From GCA-003244245 sp050699435 (lineage in GTDB: Bacteria; Actinomycetota; Actinomycetes; Mycobacteriales; Pseudonocardiaceae), in contig JBOHGM010000009.1 in assembly GCA_050699435.1 (NCBI GenBank), forward strand, positions 1-64,000: a stretch of 64,000 bases of DNA, in the 5' to 3' direction. This document shows, one piece after another, positions 24,785 to 34,446 of this stretch. Below the pieces are notes generated by a model. That model worked only from the letters and a program-made list of their open reading frames with translations, searched no databases and was not told the DNA's origin. Numbering within the stretch: the first letter of the stretch is position 1; each line of letters opens with the position of its first letter. The translations under genes and the position numbers were made by a program.

Positions 24785-26544
24785 CCGCGAACACCACGGT
24801 CCTGCACCAGGTCACCGCCGGGTACAGCGCGACGGTGACGCTCGTCGCCAGCCTCACCCCGTACCTGTCGCTGCTCGACCTGCGACCACGCCTCACGCTG
24901 CCCGCCTCGTCCGGGCAGGTGCGCCGGGCATCGGCCCGGTGGCGGGTCCTGATCGCCGACACTCGGACCGGGCAAATCCTCGGTGAGCTGCCCTACGAGG
25001 CGCTGTCCTGGTCGGACACCCTCGACTTCACCCGCACGTCAAGCCTGTCCGTCACCGCGCCGCTGGAGGCCGCCGAGGACGTGGTCCGGCTCCACTCGAT
25101 CGCCCGCGGGTCGTGGCGCTACACCCTGCTGGCGGTCTACGACGGCAGACCGATTGTCGGCGGCCCAGTCCTCACGCACAAGGTGGACCCGGACGTGACC
25201 AGCGCCGAACTCGGGTGCGGTGGCCCCGCGAGCATCATCGGCGCCCGGCTCGTAACCCGCGTCAACGCCATGCCCAACCCCTCGTTCGAGGACGGCATCA
25301 CCGGCTGGGACGTGATCGGCCCGGTGGGGTCGACGAAGGCTCAGGTCACGCTGACAGTTCCGCCCACCGAGACCGCCCCACCGGACGGGTCCAGCTGGCT
25401 GCGGGTCACCTCCGGCGGCACCACCGGCGCCCTCGCGCTGGTCAGTCCCCGCCTCGCCATCACCGCCGGGATGCCCTGCGCCGTGAGTCTCTACGTCAAG
25501 AACTCGCTGGCCGCGCAGACCACGGGAGGCTTCATCCTCTGGTACGACAGCCTCACCGGGCTGCCCTGGGAGTGGACCAGCTTCACCTACCAGCCGCTGG
25601 GTGACACATTCGGCAGCTGGGTCCGCAAGTTCATCACCGCCACCGCGCCCGCCGGAGCTGTCGCCCTCGCCGTCCAGGTGCAGGCACCCGCCACGTCCGT
25701 GGGGCACTACCTCGACGCCGACGCGGTCCTGGTGGAGCCCTACACCGACGTACTCAACCCCTACGAGGTCACCGCGGGCCAGGTGAAGGTCGGCCCCCTG
25801 TCGCTGCCCGAACTCGTCCGGCGCATGGCGCAACTCGCCACCCTCAAAATGGGCGCCGCGTCGGGCGCTGAGCTGCCGCTCACCCTCCCGGCCGTCAACC
25901 CGGGCGGGACGCACGTCCGCACCTACCAGATGCACGAAGTCGCGACCATCGCCGAACGCCTCGGGCAGCTCACCCAGGTCGAAAACGGCCCCGACGTGCA
26001 CCTGCGCCCGGTGCTCACCGCGGACGGCCGATCCTTCACCTGGGACGTTCGCATCGGGGAACCGCGCCTCGGATCCCCCGCCGGGTGGACCTGGACCTAC
26101 GGCGCGAACTGCTCCGCGATCGGCGTGGACTCCGACTCCTCCGCGATGACCATGCGCGCCTACGTGCCCGGGCAGGCTGGGACCGACACCGACGCCACGC
26201 CGGTCGGGGACGCCGAGGACCTCTCCCTCATTGAAGCCGGGTGGCCCCTGCTCGAACGCGCGGACAGCGCCCGGCCCACCACGGAGACCACGGTCAACCT
26301 CGACGCGCAGGCCGCGGACTTCCTCCGCGCACACGACCGCCCGGTGGAGGAGTGGCAGGTCACCGCCCGCGCCGACACCGCGCCCGCGCTTGGGTCGTGG
26401 CTGCTCGGTGACGAGGCGACGCTGCGGATCCGGGGGCACCGGTGGATCGAGGACGGGGACTACCCGCGGCGGCTGCTCACCGTGTCCGGGAACGCCACCG
26501 ACGAGATCACCCTCGGCGTCACCTCCGGGGAAGGGCAGGTCTAA
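24745..26544 (+). CDS. Tail hub / minor tail protein (Gp37-like) with jelly-roll domain
   Basis: The protein has 599 residues and a GTG start at 24745. The segment RWRVLIADTRTGQILGELPYEALSWSDTLDFTR and the C-terminal EEWQVTARADTAPALGSWLLGDEATLRIRGH match siphovirus tail proteins of the ReqiPepy6 Gp37-like kind. The middle (about 180-340) looks like an inserted carbohydrate-binding jelly roll (NPSFEDGITGWDVIG). It probably forms the tail tip. Confidence 0.7.
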   Translation: MAATAAYTVTATLTANTTVLHQVTAGYSATVTLVASLTPYLSLLDLRPRLTLPASSGQVRRASARWRVLIADTRTGQILGELPYEALSWSDTLDFTRTSSLSVTAPLEAAEDVVRLHSIARGSWRYTLLAVYDGRPIVGGPVLTHKVDPDVTSAELGCGGPASIIGARLVTRVNAMPNPSFEDGITGWDVIGPVGSTKAQVTLTVPPTETAPPDGSSWLRVTSGGTTGALALVSPRLAITAGMPCAVSLYVKNSLAAQTTGGFILWYDSLTGLPWEWTSFTYQPLGDTFGSWVRKFITATAPAGAVALAVQVQAPATSVGHYLDADAVLVEPYTDVLNPYEVTAGQVKVGPLSLPELVRRMAQLATLKMGAASGAELPLTLPAVNPGGTHVRTYQMHEVATIAERLGQLTQVENGPDVHLRPVLTADGRSFTWDVRIGEPRLGSPAGWTWTYGANCSAIGVDSDSSAMTMRAYVPGQAGTDTDATPVGDAEDLSLIEAGWPLLERADSARPTTETTVNLDAQAADFLRAHDRPVEEWQVTARADTAPALGSWLLGDEATLRIRGHRWIEDGDYPRRLLTVSGNATDEITLGVTSGEGQV

Positions 26545-26546
26545 CC

Positions 26547-27140
26547 ATGCGAATCGCCGCACCGTCGACACCCGAGCAGACCGACCTGAACATCCGCCGC
26601 GCCGTCGCCGAGCTCCAACGCGCCGCCCGCACGAACGCCGCCCTATCCGCCACGGTGGACAGCCTCGTGTTCGGCCTGTTCGGGTCGGCGGGTAACACAG
26701 CGCGCCCGATCGCGATGGTCAAGCGCAGCACTGGCGGCAACCCCGCGAACGCCACCGACACCATCGAGACATTCGACACCACGATCCTCGACACCGACAG
26801 CATGTTCGACCCGACCGTGGGCAACCGTCTGACCGTCCAGACCCCCGGCATCTACATCGCCGCGGCGCAGGTCCCCTACACCGGGAACGGCACCGGGTAC
26901 CGGGTCCTGGACATCCTCGCGCTCGGCACCCACCCGGTGAACAACGTCATCGGCACGAACAGCGACGCGGGCATAGCCGGTGGCCTCAACCTCATGCAAG
27001 CCCTGTCCGCGCCGACCCCCTTCGACGCCGGGGACGAGCTGTTCATGAACCTCTACCAGAACTCCGGCGGACCCCTGGCGACCCTGACCACCTACGGCGG
27101 GTGCTGGCTCGCCGCGATCTACCTGCAGCCGCCGCCGTGA
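26547..27140 (+). CDS. Minor tail protein with C1q/TNF-like head
   Basis: The protein has 197 residues from ATG 26547. A helical N-terminal 45 residues (QTDLNIRRAVAELQRA) is followed by a beta-rich domain (TPGIYIAAAQVPYTGNGTGYRVLDIL ... GDELFMNLYQNSGG) resembling trimeric C1q-like receptor-binding heads of phage fibres. It starts right after the hub gene. Confidence 0.6.
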   Translation: MRIAAPSTPEQTDLNIRRAVAELQRAARTNAALSATVDSLVFGLFGSAGNTARPIAMVKRSTGGNPANATDTIETFDTTILDTDSMFDPTVGNRLTVQTPGIYIAAAQVPYTGNGTGYRVLDILALGTHPVNNVIGTNSDAGIAGGLNLMQALSAPTPFDAGDELFMNLYQNSGGPLATLTTYGGCWLAAIYLQPPP

Positions 27141-27154
27141 CCGAAGGGGGAGCC

Positions 27155-27562
27155 GTGGCCGACCGACCCCGCCGCCGGGTGGGCGAGCGGATCAACCCGC
27201 TACGGGTGGTGTGCCGACGCTGCGGCGAAACCCCCTGGGAAGGCGACGAGCCGGTCGAGGCCCCCCGGCAGCTCCTCGCCGACTTCGCCGACTCGTCCTG
27301 CCCCCTCGGAGGCACCACCGCGGGCTGCCCGTCCACCACCGAGGCCCAGGAAACGGAACGGGAAGCGCAGCCACTGACCCGGATCGAGCGGCTACGGGAG
27401 ATCGTGGACACCATCAGCACCGCGATCCAGACCAACCGTGACGACATCACGACCCTGAAACAGCAGCGCACCGCACTAGCCGGGCGGGTCACGACACTGG
27501 AGCAGGAGAACACCGCGCTAAAAGCCAGGGTCACTGCGCTGGAGCAGCGCCCACCGGCCTGA
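27155..27562 (+). CDS. Zinc-motif protein with C-terminal coiled coil
   Basis: The protein has 135 residues; GTG 27155 has GAAGGGGGAG five bases upstream. Cys pairs (CRRCG and CPLGG...GCP) lie in the first 65 residues and a leucine zipper-like helix in the last 60 (heptads LKQQRTALAGRVTTLEQENTALKARV). It is the last gene of the rightward late operon and may trimerise at the tail tip. No lysin or holin follows. Confidence 0.55.
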   Translation: MADRPRRRVGERINPLRVVCRRCGETPWEGDEPVEAPRQLLADFADSSCPLGGTTAGCPSTTEAQETEREAQPLTRIERLREIVDTISTAIQTNRDDITTLKQQRTALAGRVTTLEQENTALKARVTALEQRPPA

Positions 27563-27721
27563 CCTACGATCAGCCCTCGATCGGCGCCGGGCCTGATGGC
27601 ATAGCCAAGGCTTTTCCTTCGCCATTTTCCTCTCCCACTCGGCAAGGTGAAACCGCACGACGTCGCTGGTATCAGGCCCCAGCGCAGGCATTGTCACGGT
27701 CCCCGAGGGTAAAGACGTGTG

Positions 27722-29203
27722 TCAGACCCGGGTGGTGGCGACTCGCCGGGCGGCGCGGGCCAGCTCGGCGTAGTCGCTGCCGCGGCGGGACTCCAGCGCC
27801 TCGACCAGTGGTGGGAGCCAGATCTGCCGCACCACCCGCGAGCGGCTGCGCGCGGTCTCTTTGAGCGCTGAGGAGGCCAGCTGCGGCGCTCCCGAGTCGC
27901 CGCTGAGCACGTGCAACCGCGCCCGGGCCAAGTCAGCGACGACGGCTCCGCGCCGGTGGGTGCCGTAGGTCTTGGAGGCCATCGTGAGAGCCGCCTCAGC
28001 GGTGTCGAGCTGCCCGCAGTGCATCCACGTCAACGCGCTGACCAGGTCCATGTTGGCCGCGGCGTGCGCGTCGGGGGGTTCCCACCCGTCCCGCGCTTTC
28101 GCCACATGGCCGTTCGCCTGTGCGCGCACGGACGGGGAGTCATCCAGCCGGGACAGCACGAACGCAATCACGATGTCGCACTGCGACCCGAGCGCGGCCA
28201 CCCGCGGATCGTTACGGGGCGCGTCCAGCAAGCGCACACCAGCGAACTGGGCGGTTTTCAGCGCGTCGTTAGCCCGGTCGCCCTCGGCTAGCATCATCGC
28301 GGCCCAGCGCAGCGCGTACGCCGACTGATAGACATCCCCGGCGTCGGTCGCCAGCTCCACCGCGCGAGCGAAATGGTACAGCGCGCGGGCGAGCGCGCCG
28401 CAGTCATAGCAGCACCACCCGGTGAGCGTGTATAGCTCGGCGAGCTCGCCCTGCAGCTCCTGCCGGGTGGTCTCGGTGGCCTCGGCGTGCAGCCACTGGC
28501 TAGCCCAGTCGGTAAGCGCGACCGCGGCCCCGGCTTGGCCGCCGTGGGTGCGCTGCATCGTGCGCAGGTTCTCCCGGTGCCCCCGCAGCATCACAAGGTC
28601 GCTGGCGCCGATCCGGGCCGGCACGTGGCCCGTCAAGGCGGGGATGGGCAGGTCCGGGTCGCGCTGCCCGATCCCCGGGACCAGGCCACCCACCATGGCG
28701 GCCGCGCCCAGGGCCATCAGGTGTTGCTCCAAACGGCGGCGTAGCACGTCGGCACCCTCTCCAGCGGTGGTGACCGTGACACCCCCAGGGTAGGCGCCGG
28801 GTGGGCCGTAGTAGCGGCCGTCGGGTCCCCAGTAGGACAGGCCCATCCGTTCCGGGGGGATAGCCAGACCCTCGGCGGCGCGCTCGATCACGTCGTAGAC
28901 CCGCACCCGCACCCGGCGCCCGGTCATGATGTCCGCGATCTCGGATTGGCTGCTGCCGGTCAGTACCGCGATCCGCCGTTGCACCACCCCGGCGGCGTTG
29001 AGCCAGCGGTAGAGCGCGCCGATGTCGCGCCCGGCCAGCACCGGCTTGAGGTCGGGTGCGGCATACCAATCCGGTGCGAGACCGGTGGGTTGCTCCGCCT
29101 TCGTCGGCTCGGGTGGCTGCTCGGGTGGCTGCTCGGCCGGGGGTGTCTGCTCGCCGCGCTGGGCGCCGCCGCTGGCGAGGTTGTCCGCGTGTCCGTAGCT
29201 CAT
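27722..29203 (-). CDS. HTH regulator with TPR-like C-terminal part
   Basis: The 493-residue protein starts at ATG 29203 after GAGAGACGGTGACGAA; the open frame continues upstream only because of a broken neighbour. Residues about 45-110 hold an XRE-type HTH (GVVQRRIAVLTGSSQSEIADIMTGR ... VIERAAEGL). The rest is a set of helical repeats (ALARALYHFARAVELATDAGD). Such proteins commonly accompany actinomycete plasmid and AICE transfer genes. It lies at the downstream end of the transfer operon. Confidence 0.75.
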   Translation of the reverse strand: MSYGHADNLASGGAQRGEQTPPAEQPPEQPPEPTKAEQPTGLAPDWYAAPDLKPVLAGRDIGALYRWLNAAGVVQRRIAVLTGSSQSEIADIMTGRRVRVRVYDVIERAAEGLAIPPERMGLSYWGPDGRYYGPPGAYPGGVTVTTAGEGADVLRRRLEQHLMALGAAAMVGGLVPGIGQRDPDLPIPALTGHVPARIGASDLVMLRGHRENLRTMQRTHGGQAGAAVALTDWASQWLHAEATETTRQELQGELAELYTLTGWCCYDCGALARALYHFARAVELATDAGDVYQSAYALRWAAMMLAEGDRANDALKTAQFAGVRLLDAPRNDPRVAALGSQCDIVIAFVLSRLDDSPSVRAQANGHVAKARDGWEPPDAHAAANMDLVSALTWMHCGQLDTAEAALTMASKTYGTHRRGAVVADLARARLHVLSGDSGAPQLASSALKETARSRSRVVRQIWLPPLVEALESRRGSDYAELARAARRVATTRV

Positions 29204-29337
29204 TTCGTCACCGTCTCTCTCGGTGCGTTGTGTGATGGGGGGCACCGTAGTCCCCTCCCCGGTAGGGTGATGATCGGCCCGGCTGGTCGCGGCGACCGTG
29301 ACAGGCGTCTTCTCTCCGGCCAGCCGGACCCTCACGG

Positions 29338-29590
29338 CTAGTGGTCGTGCCAGAGCCGGGCGCCGAGGCGTAGCCGCCGTCCCCGGCCGCCACAGCGTCG
29401 GCAGGACCGGAACGCCCGCCCGGAGGGGGAGCGGGTGCCTGCCGGTGCCCTCGCAGCCTCCGCACGCGGTCCAGGGCCACAGGGCGCAGGCCAGGGCGTA
29501 GCTGATGACCCAGACCAGGGCGAGCGTGCCGAGGGGTCCGAAGGGTAAGCCGCCGCTAGCGGTGGCTGCGGTGAGTAACAGAATGGTCAT
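29338..29590 (-). pseudogene. Membrane protein with zinc knuckle (Spd-like), frameshifted
   Basis: ATG 29590 gives one transmembrane helix (GTLALVWVISYALACALWPW) followed by CGGCEGTG. After about base 29435 the proper second motif, CRRCGGRGRRLRLG and a stop at 29338, is found only in the next frame, so one base seems to be inserted in CGGGCGGGC. Pairs of CxxCxGxG motifs behind a single helix are typical of Spd-like spread proteins of actinomycete conjugative elements. Confidence 0.55.
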
Positions 29591-29790
29591 GGCGTCTCCC
29601 GGGTGTTGGGGCGGGGAGGGAGGCAGGGGGGCAGGGGTGGACACGGCGTCCAGCCGGGCCTGAAGGGGTCGCCTCCCCAGGCAGGCGGAGCCTCCCTAAA
29701 GGCCATAAGTGCAGGTCAGTGCGGGGAGGCAGGCCGGGGAGGCAGCCGGGGAGAACTCCCTGCGTTAGGCCCGCCTCCCCGGTCGCCTCC

Positions 29791-32010
29791 CTACGGCGTG
29801 TCGTGGTCATCACGATCACGCTCCGCAATCGCCAGGGCCACCCGCTCGGCGTCCACGTACATCAGCCCGCCGGACTTGACCGGGATGGCGCCGTCGTCAT
29901 CGAGCACGGCCGTGAGCCGGGGGAGATCCCAGCTCTCGTACTCGGTGGGGTTGCGCTCCATCAGCCGGCCGAGGACGACCTGAGTTCGGACCCTGCGCTC
30001 CCCGTCGAGCGCCTCGGCGATATCCGCGAGGTGGTCAACCTCGTCCGCGTCCTCGATCTGCTCCGGGGCCGGTTCGCGGGCGACGGCCCGGCCGGCGCGG
30101 TGCAGGATCGTCATGGCCCGCTCAATCACCGGGTAGGCGTCCTGGGTGGCCACGTAGTGAGTGCGGACGATGGCGAAGGCTTGGCCTTTGGGGATGTCTT
30201 CGACCTCCCCGGTCGCCACGACCGTCCCGGCGTCCGCGCCGGGGCGCAGATCCTGCGGACGGGCACCCCGGTCCGCGGCATCGGCCAGGACCATCTTCGC
30301 CGTCTCGAAGTTCGGCACGTTCAGCGCGCACCGGACGTGCGCGCCCTCCCGGACCTGAACCGGCAGGGTGCGGTTATCCGGCCGCTGGGTGGCCTGGACC
30401 AGGTGAACGTTCACCGCGCGGGCCTGGTCGTGCAGCCGCTTCGCGGCCCGCCAGGCCCGCGCGTCGTCCTTGGTCCCGCCGATCGGGTGCGGGGCGCCGT
30501 AGAGCACCTGGCACTCGTCCACGATCAGCCACACCGGGTGGAACCCGGACCCGGGCCGGCGGGAGATCTCCCGCTTGATGTTGCCAACGATCCCGGCGGC
30601 CGACTTCGCCGCGTACCGGCGCCGCATCTCCGCGACGCCCCATTCGAGCATGTCGGTGGTGGCCTCGGCGTCCTCATCCGCGCTGCCCTCGATCAGGGTC
30701 ACCGCCCGCGGCCGGAACATCGACCAGTCGCCGTCCCCCTTCAGGTCCGCGATGTGCAGCTCGACGGTGGGGTCCAGGGCCAGACCGAGCGCGAGCAGCC
30801 GCACCACCGTGGTTTTGCCCTGCTTGGAGGTGGCCCCGACCAGCCAGTGCTTCTGCAGCATCCCGACCGCGATCTGTTCCGAGCGCATCGTGACGCCCCA
30901 CGGCAGCCGGTCCCGGAACACGTCGAACTCGCCGTCGAACTGCAGCGGCCACGGTGGCGCGGACTTGTCCATCGTTCCCTTGTCCGCGATCCAGACGTCG
31001 AGCACGCGAGCGTCCGCGTCGGGCTGGCGCTGCGGCCACACCTCGTGGCGGTGCCGGCCGAGGTTCCCCGCGAACAGCTCAACCTTCTGAGACGGCAGCA
31101 GATCAGCCGCCATCACCCCCATCGGCAGCCTGACCTGGGTGTATGTGCCCCCACCCTGCTCCCGGGGCTGTACCACGAACTCCAACCGGCCACCGCCGGC
31201 CAGAAACTGCGTCAACGCCGGAACCTTGCAGTGCCGCAGCGCCTGGGCGATCAGGTCCGGGCTGATCGTGCTGTCGACCTCGGCGTGCTGCTGCTCGTTC
31301 AGCAGCCACCGCGGCGCCTTCCCGGTCGTCATGCCTTCCCGCCACGCCGCCCACAGCACCGCCGGGGGTGTGATCACCAGGCCGACCGTGAGGAGCACCG
31401 GCACGGCGTCGAAGGCGAACCGGACCGCGCCCATCACCCCGTGGAGAACCCCGAGGAACTCCCCGGCACCGGAGAGCTGCGCCAGCAGACCCACCAGCAG
31501 GATCAGCACCACCAGACCGACCAGGGCGCCGGCGGCCACGATGGCGACACCGGCCGCGATCTTCGGTGCCTCCATCAGCCGCTTGTGCCGCCGGTCCTTA
31601 GCGTCCTCACGGCTGGCGATCAACCGGGCGACCTGCTCCCGGTCACCCGCAGCCTCGGCCGCCGTGATCGCCCGGCGGTGGGTGCCGAACGTGGCCGAGT
31701 CGTAACCACGCTTCGCCCACGAACCGAGGCCCTGCCCGATCGTCACCCCAGCCCGCAGGGTGGCCCGGCTCGCACCCACGGTGCGCTCCGCAGGCCGGGC
31801 CACGCGCACCAGCACTGTCACGGGCGCGTAGCGCTGCAGCCCCCCGGTGCGCTCGGCGTATTCCTGCTCGTCGACCAGCTCGGCGTCGAGCACCTCCGGG
31901 GCCGGTTCCAACTCCGCCCCGGCTGCCACGTCCGGCACCTGCCGGGCACCGGGGAAGGGCACCAGCAGGCCGCCCTGCTCCTGCTCGTCCTCACGCTCGG
32001 GTGCAGTCAT
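29791..32010 (-). CDS. FtsK/SpoIIIE-family DNA translocase (TraB-like)
   Basis: The 739-residue protein has two or three N-terminal membrane helices (about 160-250), then the FtsK motor with Walker A GATSKQGKTT near residue 395 and Walker B VWLIVDECQVLYG near 490. The C-terminal part ends in a winged-helix-like segment (LGRLMERNPTEYESWDLPRL). In actinomycetes such proteins move double-stranded plasmid or AICE DNA between hyphae. It overlaps the upstream DUF2637 gene by four bases. It looks complete. Phage genomes rarely carry such a gene. Confidence 0.85.
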   Translation of the reverse strand: MTAPEREDEQEQGGLLVPFPGARQVPDVAAGAELEPAPEVLDAELVDEQEYAERTGGLQRYAPVTVLVRVARPAERTVGASRATLRAGVTIGQGLGSWAKRGYDSATFGTHRRAITAAEAAGDREQVARLIASREDAKDRRHKRLMEAPKIAAGVAIVAAGALVGLVVLILLVGLLAQLSGAGEFLGVLHGVMGAVRFAFDAVPVLLTVGLVITPPAVLWAAWREGMTTGKAPRWLLNEQQHAEVDSTISPDLIAQALRHCKVPALTQFLAGGGRLEFVVQPREQGGGTYTQVRLPMGVMAADLLPSQKVELFAGNLGRHRHEVWPQRQPDADARVLDVWIADKGTMDKSAPPWPLQFDGEFDVFRDRLPWGVTMRSEQIAVGMLQKHWLVGATSKQGKTTVVRLLALGLALDPTVELHIADLKGDGDWSMFRPRAVTLIEGSADEDAEATTDMLEWGVAEMRRRYAAKSAAGIVGNIKREISRRPGSGFHPVWLIVDECQVLYGAPHPIGGTKDDARAWRAAKRLHDQARAVNVHLVQATQRPDNRTLPVQVREGAHVRCALNVPNFETAKMVLADAADRGARPQDLRPGADAGTVVATGEVEDIPKGQAFAIVRTHYVATQDAYPVIERAMTILHRAGRAVAREPAPEQIEDADEVDHLADIAEALDGERRVRTQVVLGRLMERNPTEYESWDLPRLTAVLDDDGAIPVKSGGLMYVDAERVALAIAERDRDDHDTP

Positions 32011-33032
32011 CGCGCGCCCTCCTTCCGGGCCGTTCCGTTGTGGCCGGTGACCTGGGCAAGCAGCTGACCGGCCCGGTACTCGCTGAGGTCCAGCTCCTGG
32101 GCGACGGTGCGCCGACCAGGTGGGCGACCGGGCGGCCTGGCCGCGACCAGCGCGGCCACCCGGTCGACCAGGGGGTCATCCGGGGGTTCGGGGGTGGGCG
32201 ACGAGCCGCCCCCGGTGCTGTCGTCGCAGTCCCCGGCGGGTGCCTCCGGCGGGTCCTGGTCGCCGGGTGGCTGCCGGGTGGGCGACGGCTCGCCCGGGTG
32301 GTCGACCGCCTCCGGGTGGCGCAGTGCTGCCGCCGACCCCGTGCCGTTGACCTGCTCCGATGCGTTCGAGTTGGCGTCGCCACTGCGAGCGCCGTCGCTG
32401 CTCAGCGGGCCCGTCACGGCACCGTTTCCGGCCACCTGGTCGACGGCTGGGCGACCGGTGGGCGACCGGTGGGCGACCAGGTCGCCCACCCGGGCGAACG
32501 GGGCGGCCGGAGCGGCAGCCGGGCCGATCGGCGGGCCGCTCATGGCCGGGTGCAACCGCGGGGTGGGTGACGGGGTGGGCGATGTGCTCACCGGGTGGTC
32601 GACGGGTGCGATCGGTTCCGGCTCTACGGTCGGCCGGGTGGCTGGTCTGCGCTGCTGCAGCAGCAACTCGAACGCGGCAGCGAACGCCAGCGGCGGCCAC
32701 GACGCCAGCAACCGGGCGGTGACGGTCGGCTCAGCCGCCGCGATGTTGCACGCCAACGACGCGGCCACCCCACCGAGCAGCGCCACCCACGCCAGCCACC
32801 CACCCGGCAGCCCGGCCCGGCGCCGCACCAGCAACACCATCGACGCCGCCACGATCAGCCCATCCACCGAGGCGGGAATCAGCCACGACCGCCACTCCTC
32901 ACCCGCCCGCTCGGCCACCTCTTGCATGTGGCTGTACGACACGGTGGCGGCGACCGCGGCGACCACCACCACGGCGGCCACCGTGACCGCCCGCACCGTG
33001 CGGGACACCGGCGGTGCTTGCCGGGCGGTCAT
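32007..33032 (-). CDS. DUF2637 membrane protein (spread protein)
   Basis: The protein has 341 residues and four N-terminal helices in DUF2637 arrangement (WLIPASVDGLIVAASMVLL, ASLACNIAAAEPT, LLASWPPLAFAAAFELLL). A long proline- and threonine-rich linker follows, then a C-terminal HTH (RRTVAQELDLSEYRAGQLLAQV). DUF2637 proteins pair with FtsK/TraB translocases in AICEs and plasmids. Start and end overlap both neighbours (ATGA). Confidence 0.8.
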   Translation of the reverse strand: MTARQAPPVSRTVRAVTVAAVVVVAAVAATVSYSHMQEVAERAGEEWRSWLIPASVDGLIVAASMVLLVRRRAGLPGGWLAWVALLGGVAASLACNIAAAEPTVTARLLASWPPLAFAAAFELLLQQRRPATRPTVEPEPIAPVDHPVSTSPTPSPTPRLHPAMSGPPIGPAAAPAAPFARVGDLVAHRSPTGRPAVDQVAGNGAVTGPLSSDGARSGDANSNASEQVNGTGSAAALRHPEAVDHPGEPSPTRQPPGDQDPPEAPAGDCDDSTGGGSSPTPEPPDDPLVDRVAALVAARPPGRPPGRRTVAQELDLSEYRAGQLLAQVTGHNGTARKEGAR

Positions 33033-33684
33033 GACTCACCGTCCGGTGGCGTCTCGGTGTCCAGCTCGTCGAGCGGGCGGAGCGGGTCGCCCAGCGCCCG
33101 GTCCCCGGGTGCGCGGCCTCCCGCCGCGCCCGCCGGATCACCGCGGCGAGGGTGTCGACCGTGGCGTGGTCCTGCCGGGCGGTGATGAGCAGCGAGGCCC
33201 GCTCGGCCACCGTCAGCGGCGGGTCACCGAGCGCGTCGAGCAGCGCCACCAGCCGCCGCAACTGCCACGACGGCAGGTGATCCATCGGGTCAGCCGCCGG
33301 TGGCTGCTCGCCGAGCAGGGCGAGCACCTCGGCGTGCCGGGCGTCATCGATCAGCCCGTGGCGCAGCTGCCCGCGTGCCCAGCTACGCAGCCCGGCGGGC
33401 AACTCATCGGCATCCAGGCCCATCGCGGCCGCCACCTGCTCAAGCCCGGCCCCGGCGTCGAGTGCCTCGCACGCCATCACCCACCGCCCGGACAGGGCAC
33501 GGTCGGACAACGCCGCGGTGTAGGCCAGCTCAGCCACCGCGTGCCCGGTCCGTTCAGCATCGGACAGGTGCGCGATGCCGAGCCGGTGCATGCTCAGCGC
33601 CGCCGCGTGCCGCTCGGCGTGCCCGACCAGGTCAGCGAGGCCCACCGAGTGCCCGATCTCCTCCGGGCGGGTCGGTTCAGCCAT
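33029..33684 (-). CDS. Conserved transfer-operon protein, C-terminus frameshifted
   Basis: ATG 33684 opens a helical protein (DLVGHAERHAAALSMHRLG ... DARHAEVLALLGEQPP). Read straight through, it overruns into the DUF2637 gene as low-complexity residues (to 32899). In the alternative frame after about 33110 it ends LGDPLRPLDELDTETPPDGES with TGA at 33029, giving an ATGA overlap with the DUF2637 start. I take this as the original end and infer a one-base change. The function is unknown. Confidence 0.5.
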
Positions 33685-33886
33685 CGCCGTTCACCCCCCG
33701 GGCGCGCTGCACACTCGCCTTGCCTCGGGCCGTGTCGGCGACGCGCCGGATCTCCGCGCGCATCTGGTCAGCACTCATCCCGTCCGCGTCGTCGGCCACT
33801 CGCACGACTTCGGCGAGCAACCAGGCCAGGGCGCCGATCTCCTCACGCGCCGCGGCGTGATCGGATACGTAGGCCGGCTCAGGCAT
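33677..33886 (-). CDS. Small helical transfer-operon protein
   Basis: The protein has 69 residues, mostly acidic and helical (REEIGALAWLLAEVVRVADD). It overlaps the downstream gene by eight bases and the upstream gene by a few. No family is recognised. Confidence 0.5.
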   Translation of the reverse strand: MPEPAYVSDHAAAREEIGALAWLLAEVVRVADDADGMSADQMRAEIRRVADTARGKASVQRARGVNGDG

Positions 33887-34138
33887 CGCAGCTCACCCCC
33901 GCGGTGACCGGCTCGACCAGCTCGGCGCCGAACACCCAGCCACCGCAGGACGGGCAGGCCAGCGACCCGGCCGCGAACGCGACCGGGTCGGGCTCAAAGG
34001 TGTACCGGCAGCGCGGCTGCCGCACGTCAGCACCAGACCCAGCGGCGGCTGCGCCGGGGGCGGGATCACGACGCGCGAAAGGGCAATGTCCGGGGGATCG
34101 GGGTACGGGCCGGGGGTCGGTGCGGTTGGATTCGTCAC
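33878..34138 (-). pseudogene. Small zinc-ribbon protein, frameshifted in a C-run
   Basis: GTG 34138 follows AGGAGAGACCC and reads TNPTAPTPGPYPDP. The conserved continuation GHCPFARRDP ... PRCRYTFEPDPVAFAAGSLACPSCGGWVF is in another frame and ends at 33878. The shift falls at the five-C run (34092-34096). It would be the first gene of the transfer operon. Confidence 0.45.
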
Positions 34139-34446
34139 GGGTCTCTCCTGGTTGGTCAGGTAGGGATCAAGGCCCCGGCCCGCGTTCAGCGCGCGGGTAC
34201 GGGGCCGCCTTGCTCTTGGCGGCAGGGGAGACCGGCGGAGCACGGGCGTTCCCGGTCCGCGCGTGACGGGTTATGGCGATCACTGGTCGGCCCCCCGGGT
34301 GTCGTCACCGGGTAGCGGGTGTGGTCGCGATGTGGTCGCAGACTGCGCCGGATTCGGTCCGGCAGGGTCCGATGAGGTCGGTGAATCAGGCCTGGTGACC
34401 TGCGACGATCCGACACTGTCGGGTGTCGTCGGGTATGCCTGCCCTG
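34139..34446. other. Intergenic, no gene seen
   Basis: No convincing ORF on either strand. It probably contains the promoter of the leftward transfer operon and the arm-type integrase sites next to attR. GTCG-rich short repeats (TGTCGGGTGTCGTCGGG) precede the att core. Confidence 0.5.

Noticed and set aside
27722..29644. A single 640-residue membrane-anchored regulator
   Set aside because: The join of a membrane segment to the regulator exists only because a frameshift removed the stop of the upstream small gene; the real second CxxC motif and stop are in the next frame.
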